NCBI GenBank assembly: GCA_003242735.1
Contig: QGVH01000016.1
Span: 26,637-90,636 of the forward strand
DNA from: a bacterium
GTDB taxonomy: Bacteria > Gemmatimonadota > Gemmatimonadetes > Longimicrobiales > RSA9
Length of the DNA: 64,000 nt
Direction of reading: 5' to 3'
The notes beneath the pieces are model-generated. The model did no database searches and was not told the DNA's origin. It worked only from the letters and a program-made list of their open reading frames with translations. The position numbers were made by a program, and so were the translations under genes. Positions 51,905 through 60,922 of this stretch are shown in pieces; position 1 is the stretch's first letter, and each line of letters opens with the position of its first letter.

Positions 51905-54900
51905 ATGAGTCGAGGATGCTGGCTCAGGACCTCTCTCGCAGCCGCGCTCGCCGCGACGGTGCTGCTCGGCACACCGCCCGGCGTCACGGCGCAGGAAGGC
52001 ACCATCCGCGGCGTCGTCCAATCCGAACGCACGCTGCTCCCCGTGCCCGGCGCGCAGGTGGAACTCGTCGGCACTGGCCGCGCCGTGGTCACGGACGCCA
52101 GCGGCCGCTTCATGTTCGTGGGCGTGAGCGGCACGCAGGCCACACTGCGGGTCACCATGCTGGGCTACCGGACGGTGGACCACGTGGCGCGGGTCGGGGA
52201 CATGAACGTCGTCATCCGGCTCGCCGAAACCGCGATCGAGCTCGATCAACTGGTCGTCACCGGAACGGCCGGCGGGACGCAGCGCCGCGCCATCGGGAAC
52301 TCGGTGACGCAGATCCGCGCCTCCGAAACCGTGGAGCTGGCGCACGTGGCCAACGTCCAGAGCCTCCTCAACGCGAGGGCGCCGGGCCTGGTCATCACCC
52401 CCGGCACCGGCATGGTCGGGTCGGGCTCCCAGATCCGGATCCGCGGCTCCAACAGCTTCTCGCTGTCGAACCAGCCGCTGCTCTACGTGGATGGCGTGCG
52501 TGTGGACAACGCGCAGGCCACGGGGCCGGCGGTGCAGGATTTCGGCTCGAGCGTCATCTCGCGGATCAACGACTTCAACCCGGATGACATCGAGAGCATC
52601 GAGATCATCAAGGGTCCCGCCGCGGCGACGCTGTACGGCACCGAGGCGTCCAACGGCGTGATCCACATCATCACGAAGCGCGGTCGCCAGGGCGCCCCGG
52701 CGTGGAACCTCACCATCCGCCAGGGCGCGAACTGGTTCATGAACTCCATCGAGCGGACGCCCGTCAATTACTGGAAGGACCCGAACACCGGGATCATCCA
52801 CTCCATCAACCTCGCCAAGACCGAGAAGGAGCGCGGCACGCCGCTCTACCGCACCGGCCACGTGCAGGGCTACTCGTTGAGCCTGAGCGGCGGGTCCGCG
52901 GACGTGCGTTACTACCTGGCGGGAGACTTCGACAACGAAGAGGGCGCACAGTGGGACAACAGCCAGCGGCGCGCCAGCCTGCGGGCGAACCTCAACATCA
53001 TGGCGTCGCCCACGCTCGAGCTCGCGGCCAGCGTCGGCTACACGGGCGGTCGTACGTACCTGAGCTGCGAAGCCGGCTGCGGCGGCGTGACCTGGGCCTC
53101 GTACTTCTCCACGCCGGAGCGCGCACAGGGCAACCTGAACCCGGATCCGCGCGGCGCCCGTAGCCAGCCGCCCGAGTACTACAACGAGGCGTTCACCGAC
53201 TACCAGGACCTCGCCCGGTTCACCGGCAGCCTCCAGCTCAACCATCGGCCGGTGAGCTGGTTCCACCAGCGCCTCACCCTCGGGCTCGACGACGTGCGCG
53301 AGGACAACCAGAGCATCACGGAGAAGTCCGAGCTGCTCCTGCTCTGGTCGCCGACCGCCCGCGGCGGGAAGTCCGTCAGCCGCCGCGACGTCATCAACCA
53401 CACGATCGACTACAGCGGCACCTTCCAGTTCGCGGTCAACCCGCGGCTGACGTCCAACACCTCGTTCGGCGCGCAGTATTACCGCCGCTACAGCGAGTTC
53501 GTCAGCGCTCAGGGCGTGGACTTCGCCACCCCCGGGCTCCGCGTCATCAACGCGGCCGCGGAGACCTACGGCGGCGAGACCTACAGCGAGAACGTGACGG
53601 TCGGCGTCTACGGCCAGCAGCAGTTCAATTGGCAGGACCGGCTGTTCGTGACCGCGGCGCTGCGCGCGGACGACAACAGCGCGTTCGGCGAGGAGTTCGA
53701 CCTGGTCTGGTACCCGAAGGCCTCCCTCGCCTGGGTCGTCAGCGAGGAGCCGTTCTGGGGTCTGTCCCAGGTGAACGCCCTGCGCCTGCGCGCCGCCTAC
53801 GGCGAGGCCGGCCAGCAGCCCGGCGCGTTCGACGCGCTGCGGACCTACGCCTCGGTGCCCGGCCCGAACGACATCAGCACGGTCACGCCCTCTTCCGTGG
53901 GCAACCCGAACCTCGGCCCCGAGCGCAGCAGCGAGATCGAGCTCGGCTTCGAGGCCGGTCTCTTCGAGGACCGCATCGGCGTGGACTTCACCTGGTACAA
54001 CCAGACCACGCGGGACGCGATCCTGCTCCGGCCGAGCGCGCCGTCCACCGGCTTCCCGGGCTCGCGGTACGTGAACATCGGCAAGGTCCGCAACCGCGGC
54101 TTCGAGGCCTTGGTGCGCGGCACGCTGCTCGCCCGGCCGTCGTTCACGTGGGATGCCACCTTCTCCGTCGCGCGCAACGAGAACAAGATCCTCCACATCA
54201 GCGATGACGAGGATCGCATCGTCGTGAGCGGCGACTTCGGCGTGGAGCACCGCGTCGGCTATCCGCTCGGTGCCTGGTTCCACCGCCGCGTCGTCAGCGC
54301 GCAGTTCGATGCCGACGGCCGCGTGATCCTCGAGAGCATGATGTGCGACGACGGCGAGGGCGGCACGACGCCGTGCTACAACGAGGAAGGCGCAGTGGTG
54401 GCCCCCGCCGTGTACCTCGGTCGCGGGGAGCCGAAGTACGAGGGAACGATCTCGACCACGCTGGCGATCGGGGAGCGGATCCGGATCTACGGTCTCATGG
54501 ACTTCAAGGCGGGGTTCAAGAAGTGGGACCACGTGACCCGCGTCCGCTGCTCCCTGTACACCGTCTGCCACGAGAACGTGGAGCCGCTCCAGTACGTGGA
54601 CAAGGCTCCGGCCCGCCTGGCCGCGTACCAGACCGGTGCGGTGTTCGGGGCGGAGTACATTCGGGACTCCAAGTTCCTGCGGCTGCGTGAGGTGTCGGTC
54701 GGCTACACGCTGCCCACGGAGTTCGCCCAGCGCTTCGGCGCCACGCGTGCGTCCGTGACGCTGGCCGCGCGCAACCTCCACACCTGGACGCCCTGGACCG
54801 GGATGGATCCGGAAGCGCGGTTCCTGAGCGGCTCGCGCGGTGGGTTCGGGCCGCTCGAGCAGAACCACCTGCCGCAGCTCACGTCGTTCGTGACGACGAT

Positions 54901-54916
54901 CAATCTGAGCTTCTGA
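51905..54916 (+). CDS. SusC/RagA-type TonB-dependent receptor
   Basis: Outer-membrane receptor of 1003 aa. Signal peptide (cleavage near VTAQE), a CarboxypepD_reg-like domain (about 30-115), a plug domain with VNVQSLLNARAPGLVITPGTGMVGSGSQIRIRGSNS and the SusC hallmark NQPLLYVDGVRVDN, then a 22-strand-type barrel ending in a C-terminal Phe (TINLSF). It imports a ligand captured by the SusD partner encoded 13 nt downstream. The ATG at 51905 has GGAGGAGG 7 nt ahead. The ligand, probably a glycan or peptide, is unknown; no hydrolase gene is in this locus. Confidence 0.92.
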   Translation: MSRGCWLRTSLAAALAATVLLGTPPGVTAQEGTIRGVVQSERTLLPVPGAQVELVGTGRAVVTDASGRFMFVGVSGTQATLRVTMLGYRTVDHVARVGDMNVVIRLAETAIELDQLVVTGTAGGTQRRAIGNSVTQIRASETVELAHVANVQSLLNARAPGLVITPGTGMVGSGSQIRIRGSNSFSLSNQPLLYVDGVRVDNAQATGPAVQDFGSSVISRINDFNPDDIESIEIIKGPAAATLYGTEASNGVIHIITKRGRQGAPAWNLTIRQGANWFMNSIERTPVNYWKDPNTGIIHSINLAKTEKERGTPLYRTGHVQGYSLSLSGGSADVRYYLAGDFDNEEGAQWDNSQRRASLRANLNIMASPTLELAASVGYTGGRTYLSCEAGCGGVTWASYFSTPERAQGNLNPDPRGARSQPPEYYNEAFTDYQDLARFTGSLQLNHRPVSWFHQRLTLGLDDVREDNQSITEKSELLLLWSPTARGGKSVSRRDVINHTIDYSGTFQFAVNPRLTSNTSFGAQYYRRYSEFVSAQGVDFATPGLRVINAAAETYGGETYSENVTVGVYGQQQFNWQDRLFVTAALRADDNSAFGEEFDLVWYPKASLAWVVSEEPFWGLSQVNALRLRAAYGEAGQQPGAFDALRTYASVPGPNDISTVTPSSVGNPNLGPERSSEIELGFEAGLFEDRIGVDFTWYNQTTRDAILLRPSAPSTGFPGSRYVNIGKVRNRGFEALVRGTLLARPSFTWDATFSVARNENKILHISDDEDRIVVSGDFGVEHRVGYPLGAWFHRRVVSAQFDADGRVILESMMCDDGEGGTTPCYNEEGAVVAPAVYLGRGEPKYEGTISTTLAIGERIRIYGLMDFKAGFKKWDHVTRVRCSLYTVCHENVEPLQYVDKAPARLAAYQTGAVFGAEYIRDSKFLRLREVSVGYTLPTEFAQRFGATRASVTLAARNLHTWTPWTGMDPEARFLSGSRGGFGPLEQNHLPQLTSFVTTINLSF

Positions 54917-54929
54917 GGAGGGGCGGACG

Positions 54930-56267
54930 ATGCGACTCCACGGAATCGAGGGCATGAGGATGGCCCACGCGAGCTTCTCGACACGGCGCGCGCCGTTCGC
55001 GCGGGTGCTGCCCGCGCTCGCCCTGGTCGCCGCGCTCGGCGCGTGCAGTCTGCTGGATGAGGCGCTCGAGGTCGAGGCGCCCCACCTCATCGACGCCAGC
55101 GACATGGAGCATCCGCAGAACGCGCGGCTCCTGGTGACCGGCGCGATCGCGGACTTCGAGTGCGCGCTCGGCGCCTACATCGTGAACAGCGGCCTGCTCG
55201 GCAACGAGCTGCGGGACGCGTCGGTCACGGCCGCCCGCTTCCCGCTGGATCAGCGCACCATCACCGAGACCTCGCCGTACGGCACGAACTCCTGCACCGG
55301 CAATCCGCCGGGCATCTACACGCCGCTCTCGACGGCGATCTGGACGTCCAACAACGCGCTGAAGAAGCTCAGGGAGTGGACGGATGAGCAGGTCCCCGAC
55401 CGCATGGACCTGATCGCCCAGGCCGCGGCGTACTCCGGCTACAGCCACGTCCTCATGGGCGAGGGCTTCTGCTCGGCGGTCATCGAGGAGAACGGCCCGG
55501 AGGTCACGCCGCAGCAAGTGTTCCAGGTCGCCGTCGAGCGCTTCACGGAAGCGATCGAGGCGGCCCGGGCGGCGGGCAACGAGGACATGGAGCACCTGGC
55601 GCTGATCGGCCGCGCCCGCGCCCGGCTCAACCTCGGGGACCTGGCCGGCGCAGCGGCGGACGCCCGGGCGCTGCTCGCCTCCGACCCGCGGTACACCAAG
55701 GTCGCGACGGCCTCGAGCACCGATGCCCGGCGCTACAACCGCGTCGGCGACGAGTTCTACGGCGGCCGGATCACCGTGGACCCGTCGTACTTCGACCTGA
55801 CGGTGGACGGCGTGCCCGACCCGCGCGTGCGCGTGATCAACACGGAGACGAAGGGGCACGACGGCGCCACGATCGTGCACATTGTGGCGAAGTACGGCGA
55901 GACCCGGTCGGCGGCCATGCGGGAGGTGCCCGTGCCCGTGGCGAGCTGGCGCGAGGCGCACCTGATCATCGCGGAGGCCGAGGGTGGCCAGGAGGCCGTC
56001 GACCGGATCAACGTCCTCCGGGACCATTGGGGCCTGCCGCCCTTCTCGAGCACCGACCCGGACGAGATCCGGGCCCAGATCATCGAGGAGCGCAAGCGCG
56101 AGCTGTACCTCGAGGGCCATCACCTGAACGACCTGCGCCGGTTCAACATCCCGAACACGCCCCCGGCGGGCACGCCGTACCGGCAGGGCGGCGTGTACGG
56201 GAACGTGCGGTGCTTCCCGCTGCCGCTGGTCGAGAAGAGCAACAACCCGACGCTGCGGGGGTCGTGA
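54930..56267 (+). CDS. SusD/RagB-type outer-membrane lipoprotein
   Basis: Surface lipoprotein of 445 aa with lipobox LGAC near residue 39, and helix-rich SusD organisation: TPLSTAIWTSNNALKKLREW, YSGYSHVLMGEGFCSAVIE, ALIGRARARLNLGDLAGAAADARALL (TPR-like). It ends with the SusD/RagB C-terminal EERKRELYLEGHHLNDLRRFNIP. It caps the SusC barrel and binds substrate. ATG 54930 has GAGGAGGGG ahead. A perfect 18-bp hairpin follows the stop codon. Confidence 0.92.
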   Translation: MRLHGIEGMRMAHASFSTRRAPFARVLPALALVAALGACSLLDEALEVEAPHLIDASDMEHPQNARLLVTGAIADFECALGAYIVNSGLLGNELRDASVTAARFPLDQRTITETSPYGTNSCTGNPPGIYTPLSTAIWTSNNALKKLREWTDEQVPDRMDLIAQAAAYSGYSHVLMGEGFCSAVIEENGPEVTPQQVFQVAVERFTEAIEAARAAGNEDMEHLALIGRARARLNLGDLAGAAADARALLASDPRYTKVATASSTDARRYNRVGDEFYGGRITVDPSYFDLTVDGVPDPRVRVINTETKGHDGATIVHIVAKYGETRSAAMREVPVPVASWREAHLIIAEAEGGQEAVDRINVLRDHWGLPPFSSTDPDEIRAQIIEERKRELYLEGHHLNDLRRFNIPNTPPAGTPYRQGGVYGNVRCFPLPLVEKSNNPTLRGS

Positions 56268-56273
56268 GGTGAA

Positions 56274-56310
56274 CGACGGCGCCGGCTCTCGTCGAGAGCC
56301 GGCGCCGTCG
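56274..56310 (+). terminator. Strong hairpin after susD
   Basis: Perfect 18-bp inverted repeat (56274-56291 with 56293-56310), beginning 7 nt after the SusD stop. No T-tract, but the most stable stem in the window. Confidence 0.65.
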
Positions 56311-56330
56311 CGCCGCGTGCGGCTGGCTGC

Positions 56331-56364
56331 GAGGCCGGCGGCGTACGTGCACGCCGCCGGCCTC
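56331..56364 (-). terminator. Hairpin after mscS
   Basis: Perfect 14-bp stem (56331-56344 with 56351-56364), 6-nt loop, 27 nt beyond the MscS stop on the minus strand. It is paired with the susD hairpin in the convergent gap. Confidence 0.6.
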
Positions 56365-56390
56365 GGCCGTTCACGCCGGGCCCCACGCCG

Positions 56391-57242
56391 TCACTCGGCT
56401 CCGCCCCTGGCCGCTCCCTTCGCGGCGAAGTCGTTCGTCGCGAACACGTCCGCGATGATCGACTGCTCGATGAAGCTCCGCTGACCCGACTTCGTGGGCA
56501 CGCGCACCACCAGGTGGACCTCGCCCGCCGTCGGGATCTGGATCGTCACCCGCGGCTCGACCGTCGGCACGTCGAGCCCCTTCTGCCGGCTGAGCTGCTC
56601 CATGTAGCGCCGGACATCGTCCAGGTACGGCGCACAGTGCCGGTTCGCGGCTTCGAGCAGCGCCTTCCGAGCGCCGCGCCAGTCGTCCTCCCGCTTGAAC
56701 GGGATCGTGAAGACGTGGAGGATGTAGTCGTGTGTGTAGCTCTCGTTGATGACCGGCTCGGACAGGAACAGTGCGTTCGGGATGATCACCACGCGGCCGG
56801 TCCGCTGGTGGATGTTCTTGCCCGGCCCGACCTCCAGGATCGTCGTGGTCAGCAGGTTTTGGTCGATCACGTCGCCCCGCAGATCCTTGATCTGGATCCG
56901 GTCGCCGATGTTGAACGGGCGCGTGACCGTCTTCACGATGGTGCCCATGAGGCACAGGATCAGCTCCTTGGTCGCGACCACGAACGCGACCGCGATCGCG
57001 ACGATGGACAGGGCGATCGTCCGCAGCTCCTCGCCCCAGACCATGACGAGCCCGAGGAGCAGGAGCAGCACGAGGCCGTTCCGCGTGCGCACCAACCAGC
57101 GTCGGCGCAGGTCAGGCGCCTCGACGTTGCGACGGATGTAGCCGGACGCCAGGCGATGCAGCACCACGACCGTGACCACGAGCACGGCCGTGCTGATGAG
57201 CAGACGCGGGAGCGTTCCCGAAGCCGAGAAGACAGCCGGCAT
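56391..57242 (-). CDS. MscS-family mechanosensitive channel
   Basis: A 283-aa small-conductance mechanosensitive channel. N-terminal membrane segments at about 10-30 and 50-75, then the pore-lining region ALSIVAIAVAFVVATKELILCLMG, and the cytoplasmic beta domain with FNIGDRIQIKDLRGDVIDQNLLTTTILEVG and GRVVIIPNALFLSEPVIN, a close match to the MscS signature. It relieves turgor or carries ions after osmotic downshock. Convergent with susD; upstream gap 202 nt without a gene. Confidence 0.9.
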   Translation of the reverse strand: MPAVFSASGTLPRLLISTAVLVVTVVVLHRLASGYIRRNVEAPDLRRRWLVRTRNGLVLLLLLGLVMVWGEELRTIALSIVAIAVAFVVATKELILCLMGTIVKTVTRPFNIGDRIQIKDLRGDVIDQNLLTTTILEVGPGKNIHQRTGRVVIIPNALFLSEPVINESYTHDYILHVFTIPFKREDDWRGARKALLEAANRHCAPYLDDVRRYMEQLSRQKGLDVPTVEPRVTIQIPTAGEVHLVVRVPTKSGQRSFIEQSIIADVFATNDFAAKGAARGGAE

Positions 57243-57444
57243 CGTCGAGTATCCCGTGTGGTTGAGTCCTTCGGGCGGGTCGCCTCGGTTCCCCTGAACG
57301 AAAGCGGATGGACCGACGGGGCTCCACCGGTCGCCACATCGATGGAAGCCACAGGAGAGCCGGCGATCCGCGAGGCGAGGAATCTAGCGGGGTGCTGATG
57401 GAAGTGGAACGGGCCCGCAGTCGCGCGCAGCGCGCCCTTCCCGC

Positions 57445-59754
57445 CTACGCCGCCGCAGCCGCGCTTCGCAGCCGCGGAGGCCGGAGCGCCCGCAGCCCGT
57501 TCGTGATGACCGCCAGGCTCGCTCCCATGTCGGCGAACACCGCCATCCAGAGCGTGGCCCAGCCGATCACCGCCAGGACAACGAACAGCGCTTTGACGAC
57601 GAGCGAGAAGCCGATGTTCACGCGGATGATTCGCTCCGCCTTGCGCGCGAGGCCGATCGCCACCGGCAGCTTCGAGAGATCGTCCGCCATGAGCGCGATG
57701 TCCGCGGTCTCGAGCGCGACGTCGGTGCCCACTGTACCCATGGCGACGCCCACATCGGCCGCGGCGAGCGCCGGCGCGTCGTTCACGCCGTCGCCGACCA
57801 TGAGGACCCGCCCGTAGCGGGCGCGGAGATCGCGCACCGCCGCAACCTTGTCTTCGGGGAGCAACGCGGCCCTGACCTCGTCGACACCGACACCCGGCCC
57901 GCCCAGCGAAGCGGCCACGGTTCTGGCAGTCCCGGAGTTGTCACCGGTCAGCATCACGATCTTCTCGATGCCGGCCGCGCGGAGATCATGCAGCGCCTCG
58001 GCCGCCCCAGGCCGGACACGGTCCGCGATGGCGATCACGCCGTGCAGACGCAGCGGGTGATCCTCATGGCCGGTGCGTCCCTGATCGTCGGTGGGCCGCG
58101 TCGCCACGAGCACCGCGGTCCTGCCTTCGGCCTCGTAGCGGGCGAGCACGTGCTTCACCTCATCCAGCGGCACCGCCAGCGCCTCGAAGAGCCGTTCGCT
58201 CCCGACGAAGACCTCTTCCTCGCCCACCCGCGCGCGAAGCCCCCTCCCCGGAATCGCCGACGTCTCCGCAACCGGCTGGATGGCGAGCCCCTCTTCCTCC
58301 GCGCGCCGCAGGATCGCCCGGGCCAGCGGGTGCCCGCTCCGCGCCTCGGCCGCGGCGGCGAGGGCGAGGACATCGCCAGGGGTGGCGCCATCCAGTGCGA
58401 GCACATCGACCACCTCGGGTCTCCCCTCGGTGAGGGTGCCGGTCTTGTCGATCGCGACCACGCGCGCCCGGCCAGCGTCCTCGAGATGGAGTCCCCCCTT
58501 GATCAGGATCCCCTCGCGCGCCGCGCCGGCGAGGGCGCTCACGATCGTGACGGGCGTGGAGATCACGAGCGCGCACGGACACGCGACGACGAGCATCACC
58601 AGCGCGCGGTAGAACCAATCGCCCCAGCCGCCGAAGCCCAAGAGCGGCGGCAGCACGCCGAGCGCCGCCGCTGTCGCGACCACGGCCGGCGTGTAGCGCC
58701 GCGCGAACCGGTCCACGAAGGTCTGGCTCGGCGCACGGCTCGCCTGCGCCTCTTCCACCGAATGGATGATGCGGGCGAGCGTGGTGTCGGATGCCGCCCT
58801 GGTAGACCGGACTTCGAGCGCGCCTTCGCCGTTCAACGTTCCGGCGAAGACCTCCGAGCCCGGCGCCTTCTCGACCGGCATCGACTCACCCGTGATCGGC
58901 GCCTGGTTCACGCTGGAGGTGCCGGCGAGCACGACGCCGTCCACGGGGATCTTCTCGCCGGGGCGGACGACGATCGTCTCTCCGATCGCCACGCGCTCGA
59001 CGGGGACGCGGACCTCGCGGCCGTCCCGCAGCACCGTGGCCTCGGTCGGCGAGAGCCCCATCAGCGCGCGGATCGCGTTCCGCGCCCGGTCCATGGAGAG
59101 GCCTTCCAGGAGCTGCGCCACCGCGTACAGGAACATCACCGAGCCGGCCTCTTCGTACTCGCCGATCAACAGCGCGCCGACGGCGGCGATCGACATGAGG
59201 AAGTTCATGTCGAGGGCGCGCTGCATGGCGGCGCGGATGCCGCGCGGGAAGACGTACCGCCCACCCGCGACGACCGCGCCCACTGCGGCTGCGGCGGCCA
59301 GCGCCTGCATCGATAGCGCGTATTCCGCCACGAGGGAGAGCGCCCAGAGCAGCCCCGCGAGCACGACGAGGGCGACCTGCGCGCGCCTGCCCGACCACGC
59401 GGCACTCCTCCGCTCCTCGGCGACGCGCCGGGCCCGTGTCCCGAACGGGGCAATGTCATCTCCCGCCGGCGTCTCGTCTTCCACCCGGTAGCCGACGCGC
59501 GTGATCGCGCTGACCAGATCCCCCCGCGTCAGCTTGCCCTCCACGTACCCGACGGTAACCCGTTCCCCGACCACGTCGACCCGCACGTCCTGGACGCCGT
59601 CGAGCTGGCGAAGCGCCCTCTCCACGCTCTCCGCGCAGCTCGAGCAGTCCATTCCGCCGACCCGGAGGGTGCATACGGCGCGACCCGGCGCCTCGACCTG
59701 CGGCGAGAAGGCCGGCATGTTCGGGGTATCCGTCGTTCGGGGAGCGTACGTCAC
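57445..59754 (-). CDS. Zn/Cd/Pb-type P1B ATPase (ZntA/CadA family)
   Basis: Heavy-metal efflux ATPase of 769 aa. N-terminal HMA domain with GMDCSSC (Cys 37 and 40), membrane helices 1-6, actuator TGE at 288-290, CPC metal site in ACPCALVIS at 392-394, phosphorylation motif DKTGT at 436-440, TGDNSGTA and GDGVNDAPAL. The last helices carry NIGFSLVVKALF and ADMGASLAVI, the P1B-2 pattern for Zn2+/Cd2+/Pb2+. GTG 59754 was kept as start; an ATG at 59718 is an alternative that would remove 12 residues. Regulator not found nearby. Confidence 0.93.
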   Translation of the reverse strand: MTYAPRTTDTPNMPAFSPQVEAPGRAVCTLRVGGMDCSSCAESVERALRQLDGVQDVRVDVVGERVTVGYVEGKLTRGDLVSAITRVGYRVEDETPAGDDIAPFGTRARRVAEERRSAAWSGRRAQVALVVLAGLLWALSLVAEYALSMQALAAAAAVGAVVAGGRYVFPRGIRAAMQRALDMNFLMSIAAVGALLIGEYEEAGSVMFLYAVAQLLEGLSMDRARNAIRALMGLSPTEATVLRDGREVRVPVERVAIGETIVVRPGEKIPVDGVVLAGTSSVNQAPITGESMPVEKAPGSEVFAGTLNGEGALEVRSTRAASDTTLARIIHSVEEAQASRAPSQTFVDRFARRYTPAVVATAAALGVLPPLLGFGGWGDWFYRALVMLVVACPCALVISTPVTIVSALAGAAREGILIKGGLHLEDAGRARVVAIDKTGTLTEGRPEVVDVLALDGATPGDVLALAAAAEARSGHPLARAILRRAEEEGLAIQPVAETSAIPGRGLRARVGEEEVFVGSERLFEALAVPLDEVKHVLARYEAEGRTAVLVATRPTDDQGRTGHEDHPLRLHGVIAIADRVRPGAAEALHDLRAAGIEKIVMLTGDNSGTARTVAASLGGPGVGVDEVRAALLPEDKVAAVRDLRARYGRVLMVGDGVNDAPALAAADVGVAMGTVGTDVALETADIALMADDLSKLPVAIGLARKAERIIRVNIGFSLVVKALFVVLAVIGWATLWMAVFADMGASLAVITNGLRALRPPRLRSAAAAA

Positions 59755-59778
59755 GTTAAGGTTCTACCCCCGAAAGCA

Positions 59779-59816
59779 CGAACCCCGCCCGGTCTCGGGC
59801 GACCGGACGGGGTTCG
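59779..59816 (-). terminator. Hairpin after tRNA-Ile
   Basis: Inverted repeat with 9-bp arms CGAACCCCG / CGGGGTTCG and further CCGG pairing inside, ending 11 nt beyond the tRNA 3' end on the minus strand. Likely the tRNA terminator. Confidence 0.55.
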
Positions 59817-59826
59817 GTTGAGCAGG

Positions 59827-59900
<74 letters not shown>

Positions 59901-59920
59901 TGACTGTCCCAAGGAATGGA

Positions 59921-59949
59921 AATATAATACGCTGACGGCGATCGATCAA
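59921..59949 (-). promoter_or_regulatory. Sigma-70 promoter of tRNA-Ile
   Basis: On the minus strand TTGATC (plus 59944-59949), a 17-nt spacer and TATATT (plus 59921-59926), about 20 nt before the tRNA. It lies in the most AT-rich patch of the window. Confidence 0.75.
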
Positions 59950-60098
59950 CCACCCCGGGGCTTCGCGGCGAGGCCGCGGTCCGGCCGGATCGCCCTCGAG
60001 AGGCCTGCCCCCCTCGGTCCCCCGATAGAGCCCGCTGCACGCTCGTGCGCATCATCCTGGGCCGGAGGCCGAATTCTTCCGCTACACCGGCCAGACCC

Positions 60099-60127
60099 TG
60101 GATCGGCGTGGCCTGCCGCTCTATATT
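60099..60127 (+). promoter_or_regulatory. Candidate promoter of the sigma factor-kinase operon
   Basis: TGGATC (60099-60104), 17 nt, TATATT (60122-60127). The -10 is good, the -35 weak. It lies about 150 nt before the sigma-factor start; the rest of 59950-60279 shows no gene. Confidence 0.35.
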
Positions 60128-60279
60128 CTCCCGGCCTGGGCGGCTCTTCCCGTCGCCGAGGGCCGGCCGGGAGTCGGCGCCGCATGGGCCCCGCCGGGGG
60201 CACCTCCCCGGCCCGCATCCTGGCAGCGAGCCGGGTGCGCTCGGCCGCCCGGCCAGGTCAGGGCCGCGCACCGGCGGCG

Positions 60280-60876
60280 ATGATGTCGTCGAGAATGCCC
60301 TTTGCCGTGTCCGGATCCGCTCCCGACCCCATCACGCATCTCCTGAGCGCGGCCGGCAGCGGCGACCGCGAGGCCCTGGACCGTGTCTTCGGTCTCGTCT
60401 ACGATGAGCTCCGCCGCCTGGCCGCGGCCGTGAGGCGCGACCGCGGGAGCGACACGCTCAACGCGACGGCGCTCGTCCACGAGGCTTACCTGAAGCTGAT
60501 ACCCTCTGCCAACCAGTCGTGGCGGGACCGCGTCCACTTCCTTCGCGTGGCCGCGCGGGCGATGCGGCAGGTCCTGGCGGACGCCGCCGCCCGCCGGGCG
60601 ACCCAGAAGCGTGGGGGCGGGATCGCCTTGCTCACCCTCGACGGCTCTTCGCCGGCCGAGACCGTTCTCGGCCCCGACGACGTCCTCGACCTCCATCGTG
60701 CCCTCGACGAGCTCGCGGAGCTGAACCCCCGCCAGGCGGAAGTCGTGGAATGTCGGTTCTTCGCAGGACTGAGTCTGGAAGAGACGGCGGAAGCGCTCGG
60801 GGTCTCCGTTCCCACGGTCACCCGGGACTGGAGGTTCGCGAGGGCATGGCTGTCCACGCGCCTGCGCGAGCGGTGA
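60280..60876 (+). CDS. ECF sigma factor (TIGR02999-like)
   Basis: A 198-aa ECF-like sigma-70 factor. Region 2 is in LDRVFGLVYDELRRLAAAVRRDR with LNATALVHEAYLKLIPSANQSWRDRVHFLRVAARAMRQVLADAARR, the hallmark of TIGR02999. Region 4 follows, with LDELAELNPRQAEVVECRFFAGLSLEETAEALGVSVPTVTRDWRFARAWL. Such factors are usually followed by a Ser/Thr kinase gene, as here. The exact start is uncertain: tandem ATGs at 60280 and 60283, another at 60295. Confidence 0.88.
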   Translation: MMSSRMPFAVSGSAPDPITHLLSAAGSGDREALDRVFGLVYDELRRLAAAVRRDRGSDTLNATALVHEAYLKLIPSANQSWRDRVHFLRVAARAMRQVLADAAARRATQKRGGGIALLTLDGSSPAETVLGPDDVLDLHRALDELAELNPRQAEVVECRFFAGLSLEETAEALGVSVPTVTRDWRFARAWLSTRLRER

Positions 60877-60922
60877 GCGGGACGACGGCTCTCGCGACGC
60901 TCTGCCGGAAGAGACCGTTGTC

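Noticed and set aside
51401..55105. Very long open frame on the minus strand over susC/susD (1234 codons)
   Set aside because: Antisense shadow of SusC and of the SusD 5' end; at about 70% GC stop codons are rare in that frame. Translation shows no domain and is rich in Arg, Ala and His.
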